Shown: in pieces, positions 33,775 through 42,537 of the stretch
How positions within the stretch are numbered: the stretch's first letter is position 1
How the letters are laid out: each line of letters starts with the position of its first letter
From: Arthrobacter sp. fls2-241-R2A-200
Lineage (GTDB): Bacteria; Actinomycetota; Actinomycetes; Actinomycetales; Micrococcaceae
DNA length: 64,000 bases
Reading direction: 5' to 3'
Assembly (NCBI RefSeq): GCF_030209745.1
Contig: NZ_JARVRJ010000005.1
Location: 227,347 to 291,346 of the forward strand
Notes under the pieces: model-generated
Databases searched by the model: none
The model's input: only the letters and a program-made list of their open reading frames with translations
Told to the model about the DNA's origin: nothing
Position numbers and translations under genes: made by a program

Positions 33775-35885
33775 CCCCGCAGGCCCGCGGCCGAACCCAC
33801 ATCGTGGGCGGCTTCGGCCAAGAACCCGGCGGGCAGCAACGTTACATCCGCGGTCTGCTCCGCGTAGAATCTCAGGCGTTCCGCGACGTAGCCGGTACCG
33901 ACGTGGCCGGCGTACCACATGGGCCCGCCCCGGTATGCGGGCCAGTTGTAGCCTTTGGCCCAGATGACGTCGATGTCACCAGCCCGCTCCGCGATTCCCT
34001 CATCGAGGATGCGTGCGCCTTCGTTGATCATTGGAAAGAGCAACCGTTCGAGGATTTCGCGGTCTGAAATTTCCCGGCGGGATATGCCAAGGTTCCGTGA
34101 GATGTCCAGGATGAGCTGCTCAACCTCGGGATCATCACGCCTTTCCCGGCCCGCGTACGCGTAGTAGCCCGCACCGGTCTTCTGCCCGAACCGCCCGGCC
34201 TCACACAGCGCGTCCGCGGTCAGTGCGGTCCGACCCTCGGCCTTGCGGCTCCGCCAACCGATATCCAGACCCGCCATGTCACCCATCTCAAACGACCCCA
34301 TCCGGAAGCCGAAGCCTTTCAGGACTCTGTCCACCTGGCCCGGCAGGGCACCCTCGAGCAGCAGCTGCTCGGCCTGCAACGAACGCACCTCAAGCATCCG
34401 GTTCCCGACGAAACCATGGCAGACGCGAACGACCACCGGTGTCTTCCCCATCCGGCGGGCGGTGGCGAAACCTGTGGCGAGCGTCGCAGTGTCGGTCGCT
34501 GCTCCGCGGACCACCTCAACCAGCGGCATCACGTTCGCCGGGCTGAAAAAGTGCAGGCCCAGCACCCGGCCGGGAAGGCGCGTTTCTGCTGCAATCCCGT
34601 CGATGCTCAGGTAGGAGGTGTTGGAGGCGAGGACGCAGTCGGGGCGCACGTGACGGTCCAGGGTTGCGAAGATTTCCTGCTTGACCTGCAGGTCCTCGAA
34701 GGCTGCCTCAATGACAAGGTCGGCGTCGGCGAGGTCCGCGTAGTCCAGGCTGCCCGTGATCAGCGACTTCAGGCGTGCTGCGTCGTCTTGGGTCCGGCTG
34801 CCGCGGGAGACCGAGATGGCAAGGTTCTTCTCGATCTGTGCCAGGCCGCGGTCCAGTGCGGATCGTTCCGCCTCCACAACGGTGACGGGGATGGCCGCCC
34901 CTGCCAAGGCCATGGCGATCCCGCCGCCCATGGTCCCGGCACCGATGACGCCTGCACGCCGGACGGTCCTCGCCGCGTCCGGACTGAGATCAGCGGGTTT
35001 GCGCGCTGCCCGCTCAGCGGTAAAGAGGTGGCGCTGGGCTGCCGATTCAGGGCTCTTGAGTCGTTCCTCGAACTTCGTCCGCTCAACGTCCGCTCCGCGG
35101 TCAAACGACTGTTCGATACTGGTCGCCATAGCCTCAATCGCGGCCTGGGCAGCATAAGGGTCCTTGGCCTTGCGCAGCGCGTCCGCAGACAGGCGCCTCA
35201 CGGTCCCGGGTGTGGCCGCGGCCTCAGCAATTCTGCCGGCCCGGTCACGGGTCCGCTCCGCTGTGCGCGTGGCCACGAAATCGGCAGCCCAGCGCACGGT
35301 CTTCGGCGAGCCTGGATCGTCGATCAGCGCATCGACCAAGCCGTCCCGGAGCGCTTCGGAGGCGGATACTTGTTTGCCGGTGAGGATCATTTCCAGGGCA
35401 CGTTCCGGTCCAACCAGGCGGGGCAGGCGCCCCGTTCCGCCGGCTCCGGGCAGCAATCCAAGGGTGATCTCCGGCAGGCCGAGGCGCGCCGTCGGCGCGG
35501 CGATCCGGGCGTGGGCGGCCATCGCCAGCTCCAGGCCCCCGCCCAAGGCTACGCCGGTGATTCCTGCGATGACAGGTTTCGGGAACTCTTCGACCAACGC
35601 CACCAGCTCCCCGAGATCCGGTTCGGCGGGCCGGCTGTAGCGTCCAGGGGTGCCAAATTCGGGGCTGTTGAATTCGGTGATGTCCGCCCCGGCCGAGAAT
35701 GCTTGGGGCTGGCCGAGCAAAAGGACAGCAGTGACCGCTGGATCCCCGGCGAGCCTTTCGAGGGCATCGCCCAGTGCCCCGCGCAACTCCCGGCCTAATG
35801 CGTTTACCCGGCCGTGGTTCATGGTGATTCGTGCGACGCCGTCAACGATGTCGACGGCGACGATCCGGTGTGCTGGTTCGGTCAT
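33771..35885 (-). CDS. fadJ: Bifunctional enoyl-CoA hydratase/3-hydroxyacyl-CoA dehydrogenase
   Basis: 704 aa. Residues 1-190 are a crotonase domain with oxyanion loops (FSAGADITEF) and both catalytic Glu regions (GGGLELAMAAH, LGLPEITLGLLPGAGGT). After a helical linker, the NAD domain starts with AGVIGAGTMGGGIA near 305; the catalytic His is in GLHFFSPANVMPLVE and the C-terminal domain begins at GFVGNRM. It carries out steps 2 and 3 of beta-oxidation. ATG 35885 has an AGGG site upstream. The gene lies 26 bp after the acyl-CoA dehydrogenase. Confidence 0.93.
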   Translation of the reverse strand: MTEPAHRIVAVDIVDGVARITMNHGRVNALGRELRGALGDALERLAGDPAVTAVLLLGQPQAFSAGADITEFNSPEFGTPGRYSRPAEPDLGELVALVEEFPKPVIAGITGVALGGGLELAMAAHARIAAPTARLGLPEITLGLLPGAGGTGRLPRLVGPERALEMILTGKQVSASEALRDGLVDALIDDPGSPKTVRWAADFVATRTAERTRDRAGRIAEAAATPGTVRRLSADALRKAKDPYAAQAAIEAMATSIEQSFDRGADVERTKFEERLKSPESAAQRHLFTAERAARKPADLSPDAARTVRRAGVIGAGTMGGGIAMALAGAAIPVTVVEAERSALDRGLAQIEKNLAISVSRGSRTQDDAARLKSLITGSLDYADLADADLVIEAAFEDLQVKQEIFATLDRHVRPDCVLASNTSYLSIDGIAAETRLPGRVLGLHFFSPANVMPLVEVVRGAATDTATLATGFATARRMGKTPVVVRVCHGFVGNRMLEVRSLQAEQLLLEGALPGQVDRVLKGFGFRMGSFEMGDMAGLDIGWRSRKAEGRTALTADALCEAGRFGQKTGAGYYAYAGRERRDDPEVEQLILDISRNLGISRREISDREILERLLFPMINEGARILDEGIAERAGDIDVIWAKGYNWPAYRGGPMWYAGHVGTGYVAERLRFYAEQTADVTLLPAGFLAEAAHDVGSAAGLRG

Positions 35886-35911
35886 GATGTCCCTGACCCC
35901 TCTGTAGGTAC

Positions 35912-37099
35912 TTATTTGAATGCGGAGATGCCGGTGATGTCCCGGCCGACCAGCAGGGATTGAATGGAGTCAGTTCCCTCGTAGGTGCTGACGACATCCA
36001 TGTCCGTCATGTGCCGGGCCACATGCCGTTCGAGCAGGATGCCGTTGCCGGCCAGTACGTCGCGGGCCTCGGCGCATATCCACTTGGCTTTCTGCGCCGT
36101 GGACATCTTCACCATGGAAGCCATCGGGCTGGTCAACCGGCCGGTTTCGGCAAGCTCGGCCATCCGGTGGCACATCAACTGCATGGCTGTCAGCTCGCTG
36201 AGCATGTTGGCGAGCTTGTTCTGCACCAACTGGAACGAACCGATCGGCCGGCCGAACTGCTCCCGCTCCAGGGCATAACGGGCGGCAATCTGGTAGGCGG
36301 CCATGCCGTGGCCCATCGCCTCCCACGCGGCCCCGCCCCGAGTCGCGGTGAGAACCCGCGTGACATCCTTGAATGAGTCACAGTTCTCCAGCCGGTTTTC
36401 GGCCGGGACCCTCACGCCGTCGAGGACAATGTCAGCCTGCTGTATTGCACGCTTGCCGATCTTGCCCGTGATCACGGTGGGCCTGTAACCGGCCGGGTGC
36501 TCGCCGTCGTCGCCCCTTTCCAGCACGAACGCCTTCACCTTGGCGTCGGCATCATCGCGGGCGAACACGATGACGACGTCAGCCATGTATCCGTTGCCGA
36601 TCCACCGCTTGTGCCCGTTGAGGACATAGCTGTCACCCTCCCGGCGGGCGCTGGTTTCCAGGGCCACCGAATCCGAGCCATGCAGCGGTTCGGTGAGCGC
36701 GAACGCGCCGATTTTCGACAGGATTGCCATGGAGGGCAGCCAGCGCTGGCGCTGGGCCTCATTGCCGAGCATATTGATCGCGCCCATGGCCAAGGACGAA
36801 TGAACGCCGATGAAAGTATTGATGGAACCGTCCCCGCGCGCTATCTCGCGGGCAACGATTCCGGCCGCCCTGCGGCTCAAGCCCGGGCAGCCGTATCCCT
36901 CGATCGTGCCGCCGATAATCCGGAGTCGGACCAACCCCGGTAACACCTCGGTAGGGAATTCCGCGCGTTCCCAGTAGTCATTGATGACCGGAAGGATGTC
37001 CGATTCCACGTAGGAACGGACCGTGTCCCGCAGCTCCCGCTCCTTGGGAGTCAGTTCATCATCAAGCAGGAAATAGTCGCTGTTCACATCCGCTCGCAT
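35912..37099 (-). CDS. Acyl-CoA dehydrogenase (glutaryl-CoA dehydrogenase-like)
   Basis: 395 aa from ATG 37099 (a TTG at 37102 adjoins it). FAD/substrate motifs FALTEPLHGSDSVALET near residue 140 and KRWIGNGYMADVVIV are present. The catalytic base Glu lies in VVSTYEGTDSIQSL near the C-terminus, the position used by glutaryl-CoA dehydrogenases. It also shows REQFGRPIGSFQLVQNKLA. Desaturation of an acyl- or dicarboxyl-CoA is the predicted step 1 of this operon. Decarboxylating activity cannot be concluded from sequence alone. Confidence 0.9.
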   Translation of the reverse strand: MRADVNSDYFLLDDELTPKERELRDTVRSYVESDILPVINDYWERAEFPTEVLPGLVRLRIIGGTIEGYGCPGLSRRAAGIVAREIARGDGSINTFIGVHSSLAMGAINMLGNEAQRQRWLPSMAILSKIGAFALTEPLHGSDSVALETSARREGDSYVLNGHKRWIGNGYMADVVIVFARDDADAKVKAFVLERGDDGEHPAGYRPTVITGKIGKRAIQQADIVLDGVRVPAENRLENCDSFKDVTRVLTATRGGAAWEAMGHGMAAYQIAARYALEREQFGRPIGSFQLVQNKLANMLSELTAMQLMCHRMAELAETGRLTSPMASMVKMSTAQKAKWICAEARDVLAGNGILLERHVARHMTDMDVVSTYEGTDSIQSLLVGRDITGISAFK

Positions 37100-37128
37100 C
37101 AACGCGTGGCCCCTTCGCCTCGGGTTAC

Positions 37129-37158
37129 CTAAGTGAGGCCTAGATCACACTCACCTAA
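37129..37158. promoter_or_regulatory. Imperfect inverted repeat upstream of the beta-oxidation operon
   Basis: CTAAGTGAG (37129-37137) and CTCACCTAA (37150-37158) are inverted 9-mers matching at 7 of 9 positions with a 12-bp spacer, 30 bp upstream of the acyl-CoA dehydrogenase ATG. Position and symmetry fit an operator for the operon's TetR protein; this is inference. Confidence 0.35.
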
Positions 37159-37262
37159 CAATATGCATACTAACTGCAAATTGTTCGGACCCCAAGGGCA
37201 AAGTGGAAGACAGCTCTCCCAGCCCGCGCCGACACCGGCGCTAGGCGCCGATGCGGGTTCGG

Positions 37263-37592
37263 TTACTGGCCCAACTGGGGATCGCTCGTTAGCGGACTCC
37301 CGTTTTCCAGCCGGCCCGCCAGGACCCGGAAAAGCTTCGGGTCAGCGGCGGAGGTGACGGTCAGGTCATACCAACCGCCTTGGGTCGGGATAACGACCAA
37401 CTTGTCCTCGCCCCGTGTGAGCGAGACCGTTTGGGAACCAGCGCCGTAAGCGTCCGTCACAGTCAGGGTTACCCCTGTGGCGCCGTCGTTCTCAATCCGG
37501 AACTGTGCGTGGGGCGATTTGCCATTGGCGGTGACCGTTACGCGGATGTCCGCGGCATTCGTTGTGCCCGCGAGGCGCCGGCCTGAAAAGCG
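37263..37592 (-). pseudogene. C-terminal remnant of a phospholipase C-type phosphoesterase
   Basis: About 109 codons ending at the TAA at 37263, entered after a stop with no good start. The reading ADIRVTVTANGKSPHAQFRI, then TDAYGAG, KLVVIPTQGGWYDLTVTS and RLENGSPLTSDPQLGQ matches the C-terminal (DUF756-type) domain of bacterial phosphocholine-specific phospholipase C. The catalytic part is missing, so it is a truncated relic. Confidence 0.62.
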
Positions 37593-37629
37593 TCAGGAGT
37601 AAGTTGGCCCAATCAGTTCTGGACACCCT

Positions 37630-37655
37630 CAGCACGGGAGTCTAATTCCGTGCTG
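37630..37655. repeat. Perfect 8-bp inverted repeat
   Basis: CAGCACGG (37630-37637) pairs exactly with CCGTGCTG (37648-37655) around a 10-nt loop. There is no T-run, so it is not a standard terminator. It lies 163 bp upstream of the receiver-kinase gene and could be an operator or a leader RNA hairpin. Confidence 0.4.
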
Positions 37656-37817
37656 GGCGCAACTAGACTCGGGCAGGTCGGGGCTGCACAGCCGCCGTTG
37701 CCGGCGTGGCGTGGCCGGCGTGTCCGTTGGCTTCAGTGTTCGTGATCCGCGTGGTCGCAGTGTTGGAAGGTACGGTGACCCTGCTAGCCACAATGTCGCG
37801 CGAAATGGGGAGGACGC

Positions 37818-38915
37818 ATGGGCAGACCCGGGGAGTCTCTAAAGGTGCTCGTCGTCGACGATGATCCCGGGTCCTTGCTGGTCGCCCAAGCTGCCGTGGA
37901 ACAGTCCGGGCATGAATGCTTCACGGCCGCCGATGGCGATACCGCGTGGGACCTGTACCAGACGCGCCGCCCGCACGTGGTAGTAACGGACCTGCAGATG
38001 CCAGGGATGGATGGACTAAGTCTGTGCCGCGCTATCCGTTCCGCCGACGGAGACGCCTATACATACGTGGTGCTCGTGACCTCCCATGGTTCCCGGGAGG
38101 ATGTCCTCCTCGGCATGGAGGCTGGAGCCGATGATTATGTCACCAAACCCTTGGATCCCTTCCTCCTGCATACTCGCCTCCTCGCCGCTCACCGCGTGAC
38201 AGCCCTGCACGCCGACCTCGCTGACGCCTTGGGTGCCGCAACAGCGAGTAACGAGAGGCTGGCCGCCTTCACCGGAAGGGTCAGCCACGACCTCCGTACC
38301 CCCCTAACGACGATCCTTGGATACGTGGAACTGGCGTCCACGGACCCCGCCCCTCCTCCGAACGAGACCTCGGCGTACCTGGAAATAGTAGGTTCGAGTG
38401 GTCGCAGAATGCTGTCCATGGTTGAGGAACTTCTCTCATTCGCCTCCATCGGTGGCTCTCTGGAGAGGAAGCAGCTTTCGCTGGCAAAGTTGGTGGAGGA
38501 GGTCACCGCTGACTTAAGCCTCGGGTTAGGTGAAGCGGGTGCGGTGATCGAATGTGAGGACTTTGCCTTCGATGCTGACGAGGCACAAATGCGCACCGCG
38601 CTGCAAAATCTCATTCAAAACGCGGTCGCCTATGCCCGTTCCGGAGTTCGTCCGGTGATTCGAGTCCAAGGCCAGCCAACCAGTACCGGCGCCGTAGTGC
38701 AGGTGATGGACAACGGGAAGGGAATCACCCCAGGGGACCGGAGCCGCGTAGTGGAGCCGCTGGTCCGGCTACGCCGGGATGGGGATCCGCCCGGGTCTGG
38801 GTTGGGGTTGGCGACGTGTGCCCGCATCGCAGCAGCCCACAAGGGGCGCCTGCAAATTTCAGGTAACCCTGGTGAAGGGACCACCGTGAGCCTTTTTCTC
38901 GGTCAGCCAGACTAA
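37818..38915 (+). CDS. Receiver-histidine kinase protein (REC-HisKA-HATPase)
   Basis: 365 aa with GGGGAGGA before ATG 37818. A receiver domain (about residues 9-125) has the DDD acidic pocket, phospho-acceptor Asp in VVVTDLQMPGMDG and Lys in YVTKPLD. HisKA follows with phospho-His in RVSHDLRTPLTTILG, then an ATPase with NLIQNAV, VMDNGKGI and GSGLGLATC. No membrane helix or sensor exists; input comes through the receiver, so it acts as a relay kinase. Its receiver is very close to that of the REC-GGDEF protein at 42534, with the hybrid kinase between them. Confidence 0.92.
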   Translation: MGRPGESLKVLVVDDDPGSLLVAQAAVEQSGHECFTAADGDTAWDLYQTRRPHVVVTDLQMPGMDGLSLCRAIRSADGDAYTYVVLVTSHGSREDVLLGMEAGADDYVTKPLDPFLLHTRLLAAHRVTALHADLADALGAATASNERLAAFTGRVSHDLRTPLTTILGYVELASTDPAPPPNETSAYLEIVGSSGRRMLSMVEELLSFASIGGSLERKQLSLAKLVEEVTADLSLGLGEAGAVIECEDFAFDADEAQMRTALQNLIQNAVAYARSGVRPVIRVQGQPTSTGAVVQVMDNGKGITPGDRSRVVEPLVRLRRDGDPPGSGLGLATCARIAAAHKGRLQISGNPGEGTTVSLFLGQPD

Positions 38916-39105
38916 CGATAGGAACCCGTATCGCACCTGCCATGCACTACGCTCGGCCTCGGCTGAATCGCCGATTAGCCGGCACATGAAGCACTTGGCG
39001 TGGCCTTGAGAGCTATATTTTGAGTGTGCGTCTCCGCCCGGCTCTTCGGGCGGCCCGGGTCTCAGGTTCGTGCGGGTGAGACATGCTCTATTGGGAGGGC
39101 TCCAC

Positions 39106-42100
39106 GTGTCTCAGAACGATCTCCTCAGACCGCGACGGCGGATCGGCGGACGCATGGCCCGGGTCGTTGGGCTCGTTGTATTTACTGCCATGCTCCTTGG
39201 GGTGCTGGCGTTATATTTCGTTTGGAACAACGGAACGGCGCAGGCCAAGGTAACAGGTGACTTTTGCATCCTTGCTGCCGCCCTGACAGCCGGTCTCAGC
39301 TGCAGCGTGGCCGCCCGGAGGGGTGAGAATGCCCGGGCGTGGTCCCTTCTGGCTGTGGCCGCCTTTACGTGGGCTGGGGGCCAAGCGATCTGGACGGTCT
39401 TCGGTCTCACCAACAACAACACGTACCCGTTTCCCTCGATCGCCGACGTCCTGTTCCTCGCGTACTCCATACCTGCCGCCGCCGCACTGTTCAGCTTCAA
39501 GCGGCCAGCCGGGACCACCAGGGTGGGCTGGGTCAGGGCAGCTCTTGATGCCTCGGTGATCGCGGGCTCGGTCCTGGCGGTCAGCTGGTACACGGCACTC
39601 GGGCCGGCACTAAGCTCCGAAGGTGACTTCCTGACGGTGCTCGTCAGTTCGGCCTACCCCGTGGTGGATGTGGTCATGACATCCCTGGTGCTGGTGCTCG
39701 CCATGCGCCGGCAGCCAGGAGAACGCCTCCCCTGGCTATGCTTCGGCGGCGGATTGCTCGCGCTCACCATCACCGACAGCACCTACATCAGGCTCACGTT
39801 CGACGGCGTCACTGGAGTAACAGGTTCCCCCCTGGCACTGGGGTGGATCGGTGCTTTCCTCCTGATTGCGCTTGCACCACTGGTCCCCTACGCGCAAAAG
39901 CCGCAGCCCGAGCGCAAGGCATTCGCTCTGGCCTTGGAACTGCTCCCCTACGTCCCCATCATGGTGGCGCTGGTGGTCGTTGCCGGGCCGCATGTTCAGG
40001 AACTCGGTCCGTTCCTGCTGGTGGTGGCCAGGGCAACGGTCGTCCTCATCCTGATCCGCCAGGTGCTGATTGTCGTTCAGAACATCACTCTGACTACGGG
40101 GCTGGAACGGGAAGTAGCCTCACGGACTGCGGAGCTTGAGGGCTTGGGCGCGATTGTGAATTCCTCCACGGATGCCATCATGAGCACCTCCCCGCAAGGA
40201 GCCATCATTAGCTGGAATCCCGGTGCGGAGCGGCAGTATGGCTACCCTGCCGAGGAGGCCATCGGCCGCGACATACGCATGCTCCTGCCCGGGGGAAGCG
40301 CGGACGGCACGGAGGAGATGTTCGGTCGGCTCCGGGAGAGCCGCGACGCGATGAACTTTGAAACCGAACACGTAGGCAAGGACGGGTCTGTCATTCCGGT
40401 GTCCATGACGGTCTCGCCGATCCAAAAAGATGGAGACCTGCGAGGGATCGCCATCATCGCCAGGGACATCACCCGGCGCCGGGCCGCCGAAAACGAGCTG
40501 AAAGCGGCAAGGTCCGCCGCGCTGGAAGCAAGCAGGCTCAAGTCCGAATTCCTGGCCACCATGAGCCACGAAATCCGGACTCCGATGAATGGTGTTGTTG
40601 GACTGACTGCCCTCTTGCTCGACACCGCTTTGGATGAGACACAGAAGCAGTATGCGGAAGGAGTCAAAGGCGCCGGCGAGGCGCTGCTGGCCTTGATCAA
40701 TGACATCCTTGATTTTTCCAAACTCGAGGCGGGCAAGGTTGAACTGGACCCGCGCCCCTTCGATCCCCGGCTCCTGGTGGAAGAGGTCGCAGGGCTGCTG
40801 GCCGAGCCGGCGCAGGCCAAGCGGTTGGAGCTCATCGCCTATTGCGAGCCCGACCTTCCCGGCAGGCTGATCGGAGACTCGGGCCGGATCCGCCAGATCC
40901 TATTGAACCTGGCTTCCAACGCCGTGAAGTTCACGGCCGCAGGAGAAGTGGCCATCCGGATTAGGACCGAAACACGTGACGCCCGGCCCGAATCGATTGC
41001 CATGGTGTACTTCGAAGTCCGGGATACAGGAATCGGCATCGAGCCCACGCAGCATGCACGGTTGTTCGAATCATTTTCCCAGGCTGATGCCTCGACCACC
41101 CGCCGGTATGGCGGAACCGGCTTGGGGCTCGCAATTTGCAGCCGCCTGACCACAGCCATGAACGGTGAGATCGGAATGGACAGCGTGCCTGGTGAAGGCA
41201 GTGTCTTCTGGTTCCGTATCCCGTTACCGGTGGCACCACCGTCCGCCGACCCCTTGTCGGCCGCGGGCTTCCTCACCGGTATGCGTGCACTGGTGGTGGA
41301 CGACAACGCCACGAACCGCCTGGTGCTGGAGTCTCAGCTGCGCGGCTGGCGGCTGCAACCTCACGCCGTGCCCGACGCAAAGACAGCCGTAGCCCTGGCC
41401 CGGGATGCGGCACAGCGGGGAGAACCTTACGACCTTGCGGTCCTGGACATGTGCATGCCTGAAACCAACGGCCTGGAACTGGCCCGGGCCTTCAAAGCTG
41501 ATCCGGCCCTGGCCAGCATCGAGCTGATCATGCTCACCTCGACCATGCAGATCGACGGCTCCGCAATCGCCAACGCCGGGGTCCGGGAATGGCTGATGAA
41601 ACCAGTCCGCAGCTCTGAGTTCTACAACCGGTTGATCCGCTTGATGTCCACCAGCGAACAACGGCCGCCGACCAAGAGGCTTACCAAGGCGGCCATGAGC
41701 GAGCCTTCCGCAACCGGTCCCTCCTACCGGGGACCCGTCCGCGGCCGCCTTCTCGTCGTCGAAGACAACGAAGTCAACCAGCTCGTGGCCCGCTCCACAG
41801 TGGCGAAGCTGGGCTACGACGTCGATGTCGTCCCCAACGGGGCCGACGCCGTTGCCGCCGTCGGAAAGGTTCGGTATGACGCTGTCCTGATGGACTGCCA
41901 TATGCCGGTGATGGACGGATTCGAGGCTACCGGGATCATCCGGAGCCGCGAGAACGGAAACAGCAGGCTTCCCATCATCGCCATGACTGCCGGTGCCCTC
42001 GACGGCGACCGGGAACGCTGCCTCGCGGCGGGCATGGACGATTATCTCGCCAAACCGGTCGACGCCGCTGAACTTGAAGCAGCGCTGGCCCGGTGGGTCC

Positions 42101-42537
42101 CGTATCAACGCACGCGCGCCGTGCCCGAGCGACCCCTGGCCGTGACCGGTGGTCATTCGGCTGTGGCCACCGAACCCGCGAGGCTGGGGCTCGACGAAAG
42201 CCGGCTGGCCATACTTCGCGACCTCGGACCTTCAGACGGAATGGGCCTGCTGCCCGCGGCGGCAGAAGCATTCCGGAAGGACATCCCGTCCCGGATTGCC
42301 TCCCTGCACCAAGCAATTACCGACAATGACGGCCCGGCGATGACCCGGACCGCCCACGCACTCAGGGGCGCCGCCGCCAACATCGGGGCCACCACCGCTG
42401 CAGCCCTATGCGGCGAGATCGAAGCAATCGCGCACAGCGGAAAATTCGACGACGTCCCTCAGCTCCTCAGCCGATTGGAAGCGGAGCTTGCAAACGTGAA
42501 TATCGAACTCGAGCAGGCCCTGGATGGTGCGCGGTGA
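39106..42537 (+). CDS. Membrane hybrid sensor kinase (7-8 TM, PAS, HisKA, HATPase, REC, REC, HPt)
   Basis: 1143 aa from GTG 39106 (GGGAGGG 6 nt upstream); a GTG at 39070 is possible. Domains in order: hydrophobic helices (about 15-320), PAS (about 345-465: SSTDAIMSTSPQGAIISWNP), HisKA with FLATMSHEIRTPMNG, ATPase (NLASNAVKF, DTGIGI, GTGLGLAIC), a first receiver with VLDMCMPETNGLE, a second receiver with AVLMDCHMPVMDGFEA, and an HPt domain with TAHALRGAAANIG. All phosphorelay residues are present. Its stop overlaps the GTG start of the REC-GGDEF gene (GTGA), suggesting a relay to that cyclase. Confidence 0.93.
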   Translation: MSQNDLLRPRRRIGGRMARVVGLVVFTAMLLGVLALYFVWNNGTAQAKVTGDFCILAAALTAGLSCSVAARRGENARAWSLLAVAAFTWAGGQAIWTVFGLTNNNTYPFPSIADVLFLAYSIPAAAALFSFKRPAGTTRVGWVRAALDASVIAGSVLAVSWYTALGPALSSEGDFLTVLVSSAYPVVDVVMTSLVLVLAMRRQPGERLPWLCFGGGLLALTITDSTYIRLTFDGVTGVTGSPLALGWIGAFLLIALAPLVPYAQKPQPERKAFALALELLPYVPIMVALVVVAGPHVQELGPFLLVVARATVVLILIRQVLIVVQNITLTTGLEREVASRTAELEGLGAIVNSSTDAIMSTSPQGAIISWNPGAERQYGYPAEEAIGRDIRMLLPGGSADGTEEMFGRLRESRDAMNFETEHVGKDGSVIPVSMTVSPIQKDGDLRGIAIIARDITRRRAAENELKAARSAALEASRLKSEFLATMSHEIRTPMNGVVGLTALLLDTALDETQKQYAEGVKGAGEALLALINDILDFSKLEAGKVELDPRPFDPRLLVEEVAGLLAEPAQAKRLELIAYCEPDLPGRLIGDSGRIRQILLNLASNAVKFTAAGEVAIRIRTETRDARPESIAMVYFEVRDTGIGIEPTQHARLFESFSQADASTTRRYGGTGLGLAICSRLTTAMNGEIGMDSVPGEGSVFWFRIPLPVAPPSADPLSAAGFLTGMRALVVDDNATNRLVLESQLRGWRLQPHAVPDAKTAVALARDAAQRGEPYDLAVLDMCMPETNGLELARAFKADPALASIELIMLTSTMQIDGSAIANAGVREWLMKPVRSSEFYNRLIRLMSTSEQRPPTKRLTKAAMSEPSATGPSYRGPVRGRLLVVEDNEVNQLVARSTVAKLGYDVDVVPNGADAVAAVGKVRYDAVLMDCHMPVMDGFEATGIIRSRENGNSRLPIIAMTAGALDGDRERCLAAGMDDYLAKPVDAAELEAALARWVPYQRTRAVPERPLAVTGGHSAVATEPARLGLDESRLAILRDLGPSDGMGLLPAAAEAFRKDIPSRIASLHQAITDNDGPAMTRTAHALRGAAANIGATTAAALCGEIEAIAHSGKFDDVPQLLSRLEAELANVNIELEQALDGAR

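Noticed and set aside
34416..35798. 460-aa open frame on the plus strand
   Set aside because: It is antisense to the well-supported FadJ-like gene, has low complexity and no family motif; typical of high-GC shadow frames.
41224..42156. 310-aa minus-strand frame antisense to the hybrid kinase
   Set aside because: Both receivers of the kinase are intact in the opposite frame; shadow frame.
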